Source of the DNA: Cryobacterium psychrotolerans
GTDB taxonomy: Bacteria; Actinomycetota; Actinomycetes; Actinomycetales; Microbacteriaceae
NCBI RefSeq assembly: GCF_900101115.1
Contig: NZ_FNFU01000001.1
Location: 124,001 to 188,000 of the forward strand
Reading direction: 5' to 3'
DNA length: 64,000 nt
The stretch's first letter is position 1. Each line of letters starts with the position of its first letter. Under the pieces are notes generated by a model. The model ran no database searches. It saw only the letters and a program-made list of their open reading frames with translations, and was not told the origin of the DNA. The position numbers and the translations under genes were made by a program. Positions 44,846-52,629 of this stretch are shown here, piece by piece.

Positions 44846-45301
44846 TCAGGCCAGCGGCCAGACGATCCGCGTCTGCCAGGTGGACGGGTCCGGGCTGCTG
44901 TCCGGGTCGGTCAGGTATTCCTCCCACATGTCCTCGCCCAGCTCGAGCTTCTGCTCCGCCACCCAGGCCATCAGCTCCCCGTAGGTGCCGGCCAGGCCGT
45001 CGTACGACCCGGTGTGGATGGTCTGGATCGCCGGACCGCCGGGGAGCGTGACGACGACGACATCCGCGGTGCTCGTGACGGGCTCGGCAACGGGGAATCC
45101 CACGGTCACGTCGACCGTGTCGGTCGGCATGCCGTGGTACAGCGCGAGCGGGGGGCCGGCGGGGGCGACGCCCTGCTTGCCGACCTCGGCGAACGCGGTC
45201 GTGAGCGCCCGGCCGAAGAAGTCGGTCATGGCGGTCATCGGGATCACCTCGTGCACGCCCAGGATGGTGCGCGGCTCGAGTTCGACGCGTTCGGCCTTCA
45301 T
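44846..45301 (-). CDS. GyrI-like small-molecule-binding domain protein (second copy)
   Basis: A 151-aa protein of the GyrI/AraC effector-binding (SOUL/BmrR-like) fold: VELEPRTILGVHEVIPMTAMTDFFGRALTTAFAEV, LALYHGMPTDTVDVTVGFPVAEPV and IQTIHTGSYDGLAGTYGELMAWV, with a Glu-rich end (EDMWEEYLTDPDSSPD). The fold binds hydrophobic cations and drugs; stand-alone proteins can hydrolyse or sequester them. Its ATG overlaps the stop of an upstream paralogue by 4 nt (ATGA), so the two are translationally coupled products of a tandem duplication. Confidence 0.88.
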   Translation of the reverse strand: MKAERVELEPRTILGVHEVIPMTAMTDFFGRALTTAFAEVGKQGVAPAGPPLALYHGMPTDTVDVTVGFPVAEPVTSTADVVVVTLPGGPAIQTIHTGSYDGLAGTYGELMAWVAEQKLELGEDMWEEYLTDPDSSPDPSTWQTRIVWPLA

Positions 45302-45753
45302 GCCAGCGGCCAGACGATCCGGGTGGTCCAGGTCGACGGGTCGGGATCGGTCTCGGGGCCGGTGAGGTATTCCTCCCACATGTCTTCCGACATCGTCAGG
45401 TCCTTCTCCGTCACCCAGGCCATCAGCTCGTCGTAGGTGCCGGTCATACTGTCGTACGACCCGGTGTGCACGGTCTGGATCGCCGGCCCGCCGGGCAGAG
45501 TGACAACGCTCGCCTCCGGCGTGCTCGTGACCGGCTGCTCGACCGGGAACCCCGCGGTCACATCCACGACGTCCGTGGGTTTGCCGTGGTACAGGGCAAT
45601 CGCAGGCCCGGCCGGATACGCGCCCTGCTTGCCCAGTTCCGCCGCCGACGTTGTGAATGCCCGGCCGAAGTAGTCGACCATGGCGGTGATCGGAATGACC
45701 TCGTGCACCCCCATCATGGTGCGCGGCTCGAGATCGACTTTCTCGGCTTTCAT
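45298..45753 (-). CDS. GyrI-like small-molecule-binding domain protein (first copy)
   Basis: A 151-aa paralogue of the downstream gene, of identical length and with most residues shared (MKAEKVDLEPRTMMGVHEVIP, ALYHGKPTDVVDVTAGFPVEQPV, IQTVHTGSYDSMTGTYDELMAWV, EDMWEEYLTGPETDPDP). Differences concentrate in the middle of the binding domain (for example GKQGAYPAGPAIAL against GKQGVAPAGPPLAL), so the two may form a heterodimer or have different ligand preference. It leads the two-gene unit. Confidence 0.88.
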   Translation of the reverse strand: MKAEKVDLEPRTMMGVHEVIPITAMVDYFGRAFTTSAAELGKQGAYPAGPAIALYHGKPTDVVDVTAGFPVEQPVTSTPEASVVTLPGGPAIQTVHTGSYDSMTGTYDELMAWVTEKDLTMSEDMWEEYLTGPETDPDPSTWTTRIVWPLA

Positions 45754-46006
45754 GCTGGCTCCCTGGCTGCGATAGCGGATGCCTGGCCCCGAGCGAGGCC
45801 GACGGTGGCCAATGTAGTCCGGGCCCGAGGCGGTCGAAAGGGGACGAAAGCCAGTCCACGGCCCTGCGCCGCCCTCCGGTGGCGCCGTGTCCGGCCCGGC
45901 CCTCAGCCTCGTCCACCGAACTATTTCCTCCCCCCGGGCCGCCAGGTCGGGTCGTTCTGACGACGTTCTGTCCCCGCTGAGCTCGAAATGAACGTAACGT
46001 TGACAG

Positions 46007-47017
46007 GTGGGGCAGGGGCGCCACGCTACGAAAGGTCATTACTTGAACGACGAATGCATTCACGGGCTCGAAGGCAACCTCTGCGATCAGTGCTTCCCGA
46101 AGGCGGCCCCCACGGCTTCCGTTTCGGCACCCGTTTCGCGGGCCTCCTCGGCTTCCGGGGTCTCCAAGCGGGCCAGCCGCGCACGCGAAGCATCCGCTCC
46201 CACGGCGCTGCGCACCCCGAGGGCCGAGCCGAAGCCCACCCGGGCGACGAAGACTGCTGCCGTGCCGCGGGCATCCGCCAAAACGCCGGCCGACGTCGGC
46301 GAGCAGCGGATCTACCACGTCACCCACATCAGCAACCTGGCTGGCGTCCTGAGCAGCGGCGCCCTCCTGGCCGATGCCAGCAAGGCCTGGGAAGGCCGTC
46401 CGGCCGTCGACATCTCCTCGGCCGAGACCCGCGAATCCCGCCGGTCCATCCTCGTGTCGGGCCAGGGCAGCCTGAGCGTCGCGAAGTACGTGCCGTTCTT
46501 CCTCTCGCCGGACGCCAGCGTCTGGGACAGCATCCGTGCGCGCAGCGACGACCCGCGCCTCGCGCTGGATGCCCACGGCTCGGCCCCCTTCGACTTCGTC
46601 ATCCTCGTGAGCACGGTCAGGAAGGCGCTCGACGCCCAGGCCGCAGCCGCTGAGTCGGCGCCTGAGTCGGCTGCGGAATCGGCAGCATCGGCTCCCGAGT
46701 CGGCAGCCGTCGCCGCCTCGGCCGGCGTGGTTGCCGCCGACGGCGACGCCGCGGGCGTGCTGACCCGGTTCGGCACGACCCGAGCGGATGCCGAGGGTGT
46801 GCTGCGCAAGCTGCGCGCCGACCCGGAGTCCCCGGCGATCCTCGAGGCAGAGTTCCTCATCGAGGAGACGTTCCCGTTCGAGCTGGTGACGCTCATCGGC
46901 GTGGCCAACGACAAGGTTCGCGACCTGGTCAAGCCCATCCTCGCGGCGTCGTCGCACCGGCCGAAGGTCGCCGTGTACCCGCCGTGGTTCCAGCCCGCGG
47001 AAGAGTCCGCGGAGTAG
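46007..47017 (+). CDS. DarT-like (DUF4433) protein with N-terminal zinc motif
   Basis: A 336-aa protein. Residues 17-29 hold C-x-H-(x6)-C-x-x-C (CIHGLEGNLCDQC), a likely zinc knuckle, followed by a 65-residue basic, Ala/Pro/Ser-rich linker. From about residue 101 a DUF4433 (DarT) domain begins: RIYHVTHISNLAGVLSSGALLADAS, then VAKYVPFFLSPDASVWDSI and FDFVILVSTVRKAL, continuing with a helical C-terminal region containing an Ala/Glu/Ser insert. DarT enzymes ADP-ribosylate thymidine in single-stranded DNA and act as toxins or phage-defence effectors, normally with a DarG macrodomain antitoxin. No DarG-like gene is adjacent, so this copy may be regulated otherwise or have a different role. The start is uncertain: GTG 46007 is used here, but TTG 46043 has a better AAAGG site. 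Confidence 0.75.
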   Translation: MGQGRHATKGHYLNDECIHGLEGNLCDQCFPKAAPTASVSAPVSRASSASGVSKRASRAREASAPTALRTPRAEPKPTRATKTAAVPRASAKTPADVGEQRIYHVTHISNLAGVLSSGALLADASKAWEGRPAVDISSAETRESRRSILVSGQGSLSVAKYVPFFLSPDASVWDSIRARSDDPRLALDAHGSAPFDFVILVSTVRKALDAQAAAAESAPESAAESAASAPESAAVAASAGVVAADGDAAGVLTRFGTTRADAEGVLRKLRADPESPAILEAEFLIEETFPFELVTLIGVANDKVRDLVKPILAASSHRPKVAVYPPWFQPAEESAE

Positions 47018-47033
47018 TTCGCGCGGCAGTTCC

Positions 47034-47092
47034 TCCCACGCGCGGGAGCCTCTCCCACGCGCGGCATCTCCTCCCACGCGCGGCATCTTCCA
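47034..47092. repeat. Tandem ctcccacgcgcgg repeats
   Basis: Three copies of ctcccacgcgcgg(c/g)a(t/g) spaced about 19-20 bp, directly after the DarT-like gene and directly before a family B palindrome. No function is apparent. Confidence 0.7.
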
Positions 47093-47093
47093 A

Positions 47094-47152
47094 CTGAATT
47101 GCGGGCAAACAACCTTCGTCGGGCGCGGGAAGGTACTTTGTCCGCAACTCAG
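47094..47152. repeat. 59-bp palindrome, family B copy 2
   Basis: Left arm is the most degenerate of the family (ctgaattgcgggcaaacaac), right arm is consensus; loop gtcgggcgcgg is identical to copy 3, 0.5 kb away. It lies between convergent genes. Confidence 0.92.
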
Positions 47153-47196
47153 CGCCGCGCGGCGGATGTCGCGGGCTCGTGGGCCCGCGGCGCGCG

Positions 47197-47481
47197 CTAT
47201 CGGGCCAGGAGCCCGGTGCGTTCGGGGTGCTGGTCGAACCATGCGCTGACGTACCAGCAGCTCGACACGATTCGATAGTCCGTCGTGGCCTCGATGTCGG
47301 TCACGGCGAATTCCACGAGCTCGGCTGCGTAGCCGTGCCCTCGCTGGGGCGGCTGCGTGTAGGTGCGCGTGAGTGCGATGATGTTGCCGTTGATGGCGTA
47401 GTCGACGATGCACGCCAGCTGGCCGTCAACGCGCAGGGTGTAGCGACGGTCATCCGGTTCGTGCGCGAATTCGTGGGCCAT
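47197..47481 (-). CDS. GNAT-family N-acetyltransferase-like protein (small)
   Basis: A 94-aa protein of the YidJ/YjdJ-type (Acetyltransf_CG) GNAT subfamily: DDRRYTLRVDGQLACIVDYAINGNIIALTRTYTQPPQRGHGYAAELVEFAVTDI, where P-P-x-x-R-G-x-G-x-A is the acetyl-CoA pyrophosphate-binding motif, and WYVSAWFDQHPE near the end. Met 47481 is selected because it gives the compact domain; a longer frame to 47598 has a Pro/Arg-rich extension typical of non-coding high-G+C DNA. A hairpin cgcgggc-tcgtg-ggcccgcg (47170-47189) lies after its stop. Confidence 0.82.
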   Translation of the reverse strand: MAHEFAHEPDDRRYTLRVDGQLACIVDYAINGNIIALTRTYTQPPQRGHGYAAELVEFAVTDIEATTDYRIVSSCWYVSAWFDQHPERTGLLAR

Positions 47482-47499
47482 GGCTTCAGCGTACGTACT

Positions 47500-47590
47500 C
47501 GGCGGGCGTGGCGCACTCAGCGGGCTTCGCGGGCTTCGCGGGCCTGGCGGGCGTGGCGGGCGTGGCGAACGCCGGCGTGGCGAATCCATC
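47500..47590. repeat. Low-complexity gcgggcgtggc / gcgggcttc repeats
   Basis: Short G-rich units (gcgggcttc, gcgggcgtg, gcgggcctg) follow each other for about 90 bp upstream of the GNAT gene. It is probably slippage-prone non-coding DNA. Confidence 0.6.
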
Positions 47591-47630
47591 AGCACCACAT
47601 CAGCCTTCGACGACCCTCCCCGATCCGAGT

Positions 47631-47689
47631 TTGAGTTGCGGACAAAGACCCTTCGTCGGGCGCGGGAAGGTACTTTCTCCGCATCTCAA
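47631..47689. repeat. 59-bp palindrome, family B copy 3
   Basis: Arms ttgagttgcggacaaagacc... / ...ggtactttctccgcatctcaa with three mismatches; loop gtcgggcgcgg as in copy 2. It sits between divergent genes, 67 bp before the DUF559-type gene, where a terminator would not be expected. Confidence 0.93.
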
Positions 47690-47755
47690 CCGGGTGGGCG
47701 CGTGGCCTGTGGACAATTCGCACGCCGGGGGCGCGAAAACGGCATCCTCCATGAC

Positions 47756-48742
47756 ATGACAGCACGGGTTCCGCTCCCCGACGATTTCGCCGATCGCCCC
47801 TTCCTCATCGCAGCTGCCCGAAGCGCCGGGGTTGGCGCGTCGCGGCTGAGGGGAGCCGACCTGCATCGGCCGTTCTGGGGCATCCGTTCACCTGCCCCGC
47901 CCGGCGACGCAGCCGATGCGCCCGCGCCCGCAGCCCACGCCGCCGCATCCTCCGACGGCCTCACCGCTCTCGAGGCGCTCTGCCGGGCGCTCGCCCTGCG
48001 GATGCCCCCGCACGCCTTCTTCACGCACGAAACCGCGGCCCGGCTGCTGCGGCTTCCGCTGCCGCGGGCGTTCGAGTCGGCGCCCCCGGTGCACGTCGGG
48101 ATCGCCGCGCCCGCCCGGGCCATGGACGCGCGGGGCGTGATCGGGCACAGCATGCGCATCCGGCCGGAGGAGATCGTGTTCTGGCGGGGCCTCCGCTTCA
48201 CCGGCCCCGCGCGCACCTGGCTCGACCTCGCGGCCCGGCTCGCCCTCGTGGACCTCGTCGCGGCGGGCGACCACCTCGTGCAGTGGCGGCAGCCGCTGGC
48301 CACGCTGGACGAGCTGGCGGATGCCGTCGCCCGCTACCCGAGTCGCCGCGGCCTCGCCCTCGCGCGCGAGGCCCTCCCGCTCATCCGCACCCGGTCCGAG
48401 TCGCGGCGCGAGACGAAGCTGCGCGTGCTGATTGTGCTCGGCGGACTGCCCGAACCCGAATGCAACCTCAACATCTACGACCCGCGGGGGCGCCTCCTGG
48501 CCCGGGCAGACCTCGCCTACCCCGAGTTCAGGCTGCTGCTCGAATACCAGGGAGATCACCACCGCACGGATCGGGCGCAGTGGCGCCGGGACATCCGCCG
48601 GGTCGGAAACCTGGAGGACCACGGCTGGCAGATGCTGCAATTCACCGACGATGACCTGCAGGATCCGTCCGCGCTCATCGCGCGCATCGAGCTGCGACTG
48701 CGGGCCCGTGGGTGGATCGGAACGCGGCGCCCACCCCGCTGA
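47756..48742 (+). CDS. DUF559-type (Vsr-like PD-(D/E)XK) domain protein
   Basis: A 328-aa protein. The N-terminal part resembles the AbiEi/winged-helix arrangement seen in actinobacterial DUF559 proteins (FLIAAARSAGVGASRLRGADLHRPFWGIRS, then ALCRALALRMPPHAFFTHETAARLLRLPL). The C-terminal third has ESRRETKLRVLIVLGGLPEPECNLNIYDPRGRLLARADLAYPEFRLLLEYQGDHHRTD followed by RRDIRRVGNLEDHGWQMLQFTDDDL, the Vsr-like nuclease fold with E, D and E-x-Q/D-G-x-H-H positions. Many such proteins occur as multi-copy families in Actinobacteria and their role is unknown. ATG 47756 is used; the upstream site is weak. Confidence 0.82.
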   Translation: MTARVPLPDDFADRPFLIAAARSAGVGASRLRGADLHRPFWGIRSPAPPGDAADAPAPAAHAAASSDGLTALEALCRALALRMPPHAFFTHETAARLLRLPLPRAFESAPPVHVGIAAPARAMDARGVIGHSMRIRPEEIVFWRGLRFTGPARTWLDLAARLALVDLVAAGDHLVQWRQPLATLDELADAVARYPSRRGLALAREALPLIRTRSESRRETKLRVLIVLGGLPEPECNLNIYDPRGRLLARADLAYPEFRLLLEYQGDHHRTDRAQWRRDIRRVGNLEDHGWQMLQFTDDDLQDPSALIARIELRLRARGWIGTRRPPR

Positions 48743-48768
48743 CCCGCCTCGCTGAGTTGCCTGCCCCG

Positions 48769-48827
48769 CTGAGTTGCGGAGAAAGTACCTTCCCGAGCGG
48801 CGGGAAGGTACTTTGTCCGCACCTCAA
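48769..48827. repeat. 59-bp palindrome, family B copy 4 (inverted orientation)
   Basis: The variable arm position is swapped: the left arm reads gcggagaaag and the right ctttgtccgc, which is the reverse complement of the arrangement in copies 3, 5 and 7. Loop ccgagcggcgg. Confidence 0.93.
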
Positions 48828-48918
48828 CGGTGGGAGCGCAGGCAAGAGCGAGACGGCCCGGGCAACGGATGTCAGACCCTCCCGATACTCTCGACAGAGA
48901 GCGACCGGAGGGGGAGCT

Positions 48919-51900
48919 ATGTACCTGCTGAACGGCGGTGTGGTCACCAGCGCGAGCGACCTGACCACGGCATCCAAGTGCGAGTTTGCCTTCCTGCGCT
49001 CCCTCGACGCCAAACTGGACCGGATCGCCGCGGTGGAAAAGAAGGCCGACGCCATGCTCGAGCGCACCGGCGTGCTCGGCGACGAACACGAACTCCGCGT
49101 GCTCGAGGGCTACCGGGCCAGGTTCGGCGAGGGAGTCGTCGAAATCGAACGGCCCGACACCCGCGCGGACGGCGCCCTGGAGGCAGCGGTGGCGGCCACC
49201 GAAGCAGCGTTCCGCGGCGGTGCCGACATCGTCTTCCAGGCGACCTTCTTCCGCGACAACTTCCTCGGCTTCGCCGACTTCATCGTGCGCCAGCCCGACG
49301 GACGGTACCTCGTGCAGGACACGAAGCTCGCCCGCAGCGCCCGGGTCACCGCGCTGCTCCAGCTCGCCGCCTACGCGGACCAGCTCGAGTCCCTGGGCTT
49401 CGAGACCGCCGACACCGTGCAGCTGCTGCTCGGCGACGGAACCGTGAGCGAGCACCGGTTGGTCGACATCCTGCCCGTGTACCGCAAACGCCGGGCCCGA
49501 CTGCTGCAGATCATCGCCGAGCGCATGGCGGACACCGCGCCCGTAGCCTGGGGCGACGCGCGCTACGCGGTCTGCGGCCGCTGCGCTGTGTGCGAGGGCG
49601 AAGTACAGGGTCACCGCGACGTGCTGCTCGTCGCCGGCATGCGCGTGACGCAGCGCGCGCGGCTTGCGGAGGCCGGGATCCTCACGATCGACGCGCTCGC
49701 GGCGTCGGGCGCCACGCCCGGCACAGCAGACACGCCTGCCACAGCAGTCACGACAGGCACAGCAGCCACGCCTGCCACCCCCGCCACCCCCGCCACCCCC
49801 GCCACGCCCCACCAGCCCAGCCCGACGAGCGAGATCCCCGGCATCGCCGACAGCACGCTCGCCGCGCTGCGGGCCCAGGCGCGCCTGCAGGTCAGCGCCG
49901 TCGAGAACCAGCCGCCGCCGGTCGAGCTCTACAACCCGTCGGCGCTGGCCGTGCTGCCCGAACCCAACCCGGGCGACATCTTCTTCGACTTCGAGGGTGA
50001 TCCGCTCTACACCGAGGGCGCCGGCGAGAGCTGGGGCCTCGACTACCTCTTCGGACTCGTCGAGCCCGACGAAACATTCCGCGCCTTCTGGGCTCATACC
50101 TGGGCCGAGGAACGTGTGGCGCTTCGCGACTTCCTCGACTACCTCGGCGCCCGCCGCGCCGAGTTCCCGGGCATGCACGTCTACCACTACGCCTCCTACG
50201 AGCGCACGCACCTGTTGACCATCGCCGCCCGGCACGGCGTCGGCGAAGACGAGGTCGACCAGCTGCTGCAGGGCAATGTGCTTGTCGACCTGTACCCGGT
50301 CGTGAAGAAGGCCATGCGCGTGGGGTCGCACTCGTACTCGATCAAGAAGCTCGAGCCGCTGTACATGGGCGACGAAATCCGCGACAAGGAGGGCGTCACG
50401 AACGCGGCCGACTCGATCACCGCGTACGTCGCCGCGCGCGACGAGCAGGTCACCGGCGATGCCGCCGAGGGGCAACGGATGCTCGACTCCATTGCCGACT
50501 ACAACCGTTACGACTGCGTGTCCACGCTCCGCCTGCGCGACTGGCTGCTTGCCCGGGCGGCCGAGCGCGGCATCCCGATCGGGGCGATGCAGCCCGAGAA
50601 GGAGGTCGCGGAGCCTGAGCCGTCTCCGCTCCGCGAGTCGCTGCTCGCGCTCGCCGGCGACCCGCTCGACCCGGACCGCGGCCCCGAGCAGACGGCGGCG
50701 GCGTTCGCGGCCGCCGCGATCGACTACCACCGCCGGGAACAGAAGAGTTTCTGGTGGGGGCACTTCGCCCGCCTCGCGCAGCCGATCGAGGTCTGGCGCG
50801 ACACCCGGGACGTTCTCGAGATCCACGACGTGCGCCTGGCACGCGACTGGTACCGGGAGGGTGGCCAGCGCGTCGACCGGCGCGAGCTGTGGCTGCGCGG
50901 GCAGTGGGCGCCGGGCAGCAGCGTCAAACGAGGCGAACAGGCCGGGCCGTACCTGCTCTACGACTACCCGGGGCCGTTCCTCGACCCGAAGGCCGAGGCG
51001 GGATCCCGCTGCGCCAAGCCGGTCAAGATTCTCGCGGTCGACGACGACGGCAGCGTGCTCGTCGAGGAAACCCTGGGCAAAGATGTCCCGCCCTATTCTC
51101 ACCGGCCGATGGCGCTCGCCCCGTCCGCTCCGCCCAAGGCGGGCAGCCAGAAGCCCGCAATCGACGAGTGGGCCCAGGCCATCGTCGACGCCCAGCCGGG
51201 GTGGCCGAACGACCCGATGGTCGACATCCTGCGCCGTGTCCCGCCGCGCACCCGTTCCGGCGCTCTGGCGTCCGTGGCCCCGTCCGATGAGCACGGCCGG
51301 GACCGGATCGACGCGGTCGTCAGGAGCCTGCTCGACCTCGACCGGTCCTACCTCGCCGTGCAGGGACCGCCCGGCACCGGCAAGACCTACCTCGGCGCGC
51401 ACGTCATCGCCGCCCTCGTGCAGAAGCACCGCTGGAAGGTCGGCGTCGTCGCCCAGTCGCACGCCGTCGTCGAAACCCTGCTCGATGCCATCGTCAAGGC
51501 GGGCCTCGACCCGAGCCTGGTCGGCAAGGTCGCCCAGACCGGCAGCTCGCCCGACGCCGCCGCGGATGCCGCCTTCACCGTTCTGGCCAAGGACGGACAG
51601 CTTCTCTTCGGCCTCGACAACGCCGTCACGGGGTTCGTCGTCGGCGGCACAGCCTGGGATCTGAGCAATCCCGCGCGGATTCCCCGCCGCAGCCTCGACC
51701 TTCTCGTCGTCGACGAGGCCGGCCAGTTCTCTCTGGCCTCGACCATCGCGGCGAGCGTCGGCGCGAGCAACCTGATGCTGCTCGGTGACCCGCAGCAGCT
51801 GCCGCAGGTCAGTCAGGGCACGCACCCCGAACCGATCGACCAGTCCGCGCTCGGCTGGGTGAGCGCCGGGCACGACGTGCTGCCGGAGGAGCTGGGCTAC

Positions 51901-52512
51901 TTCCTCGCCGAGAGCCGGCGGATGCACCCCGCGGTGACCGCGCCGGTGTCGCGCCTGTCCTATGAGGGACAGTTGCGGTCGCATCCGGACGCCGCTACGC
52001 GCTCGCTGCCGGGCGTGGAGCCGGGCCTGCACGTGGTGCCGGTGCGGCACGTCGGCAACGCGGTCGAATCTCCGGAGGAAGCCGCCGAAGTGGTCGCGCT
52101 GGTCCGCCGGCTGCTCGGCACGAGCTGGACCGACCCGACCAAGGACCGCTTCGGCGAGCCCCTCTGCGAGGACGACATGATCGTCGTGACCCCGTACAAC
52201 GCGCAGCTCGGCACCGTGCGGAACGCCCTCGCGGCGGCCGGCTACTCGCACGTGCGCGTGGGCACCGTGGACAAGTTCCAGGGCAAGGAGGCGGCGATCG
52301 CGATCGTCACCCTGGCGGCATCCTCGGTCAACGACGTGCCCCGCGGGATGTCCTTCCTGATCATGAAGAACCGGCTGAACGTCGCGATTTCGCGGGCCAA
52401 GTGGGCGGCCTTCCTCGTCTATTCGCCGGCGCTCACCGACTACCTGCCGGTGACCCCGGCCGGCGTCGCGGAGCTCAGCGCGTTCATCACCCTGGTCGAG
52501 CCCGCGGCGTAG
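48919..52512 (+). CDS. TM0106-family RecB-like nuclease fused to SF1 helicase
   Basis: A 1197-aa fusion. The N-terminal part is the TM0106/RecB-like nuclease: FADFIVRQPDGRYLVQDTKLA with the D-x-K of the nuclease core near residues 117-137, a C-x-x-C-x-x-C cluster (CGRCAVC) near 220, and an RNase H-like exonuclease segment IFFDFEGDPLYTEG (about 355) with DYNRYDCVSTLRLRDWL. The C-terminal helicase carries Walker A GPPGTGKTYLGAHVIAALV (about 817), motif II VVDEAGQFSLAS, GDPQQLPQV and the UPF1/Dna2-type end VGTVDKFQGKEAAIAIVTL with NRLNVAISRAKW. It presumably processes DNA or RNA:DNA intermediates. ATG 48919 has GGAGGGGGAG upstream. A Thr/Ala/Pro repeat (about 275-305) separates the halves. Confidence 0.88.
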   Translation: MYLLNGGVVTSASDLTTASKCEFAFLRSLDAKLDRIAAVEKKADAMLERTGVLGDEHELRVLEGYRARFGEGVVEIERPDTRADGALEAAVAATEAAFRGGADIVFQATFFRDNFLGFADFIVRQPDGRYLVQDTKLARSARVTALLQLAAYADQLESLGFETADTVQLLLGDGTVSEHRLVDILPVYRKRRARLLQIIAERMADTAPVAWGDARYAVCGRCAVCEGEVQGHRDVLLVAGMRVTQRARLAEAGILTIDALAASGATPGTADTPATAVTTGTAATPATPATPATPATPHQPSPTSEIPGIADSTLAALRAQARLQVSAVENQPPPVELYNPSALAVLPEPNPGDIFFDFEGDPLYTEGAGESWGLDYLFGLVEPDETFRAFWAHTWAEERVALRDFLDYLGARRAEFPGMHVYHYASYERTHLLTIAARHGVGEDEVDQLLQGNVLVDLYPVVKKAMRVGSHSYSIKKLEPLYMGDEIRDKEGVTNAADSITAYVAARDEQVTGDAAEGQRMLDSIADYNRYDCVSTLRLRDWLLARAAERGIPIGAMQPEKEVAEPEPSPLRESLLALAGDPLDPDRGPEQTAAAFAAAAIDYHRREQKSFWWGHFARLAQPIEVWRDTRDVLEIHDVRLARDWYREGGQRVDRRELWLRGQWAPGSSVKRGEQAGPYLLYDYPGPFLDPKAEAGSRCAKPVKILAVDDDGSVLVEETLGKDVPPYSHRPMALAPSAPPKAGSQKPAIDEWAQAIVDAQPGWPNDPMVDILRRVPPRTRSGALASVAPSDEHGRDRIDAVVRSLLDLDRSYLAVQGPPGTGKTYLGAHVIAALVQKHRWKVGVVAQSHAVVETLLDAIVKAGLDPSLVGKVAQTGSSPDAAADAAFTVLAKDGQLLFGLDNAVTGFVVGGTAWDLSNPARIPRRSLDLLVVDEAGQFSLASTIAASVGASNLMLLGDPQQLPQVSQGTHPEPIDQSALGWVSAGHDVLPEELGYFLAESRRMHPAVTAPVSRLSYEGQLRSHPDAATRSLPGVEPGLHVVPVRHVGNAVESPEEAAEVVALVRRLLGTSWTDPTKDRFGEPLCEDDMIVVTPYNAQLGTVRNALAAAGYSHVRVGTVDKFQGKEAAIAIVTLAASSVNDVPRGMSFLIMKNRLNVAISRAKWAAFLVYSPALTDYLPVTPAGVAELSAFITLVEPAA
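49774..49809. repeat. In-frame 9-bp microsatellite in the nuclease-helicase gene
   Basis: gccaccccc repeated four times (the last with one change). It encodes Ala-Thr-Pro units in the linker of the nuclease-helicase. The unit length keeps frame, so copy-number change would only alter linker length. Confidence 0.85.
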
Positions 52513-52554
52513 TCGCTGCAGCCCGCACAGCGCACCCAGCGCACCCAGCCCCGG

Positions 52555-52613
52555 TTGAGTTGCGGACAAAGTACCTTCCCCGCGCGAACGAAGGTACTTT
52601 CTCCGCAAGTCAA
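52555..52613. repeat. 59-bp palindrome, family B copy 5
   Basis: Arms ttgagttgcggacaaagtac... / ...gtactttctccgcaagtcaa with two mismatches; loop cccgcgcgaac. It lies between convergent genes (stops at 52512 and 52630). Confidence 0.95.
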
Positions 52614-52629
52614 CCCGGGCCACACACCC

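Noticed and set aside
44846..47413. Long minus-strand frame (855 codons) over the GyrI and DarT-like genes
   Set aside because: Only its last ~150 codons match a family (GyrI-like). The rest is the antisense of the DarT-like gene and repeat DNA; the true start is ATG 45301.
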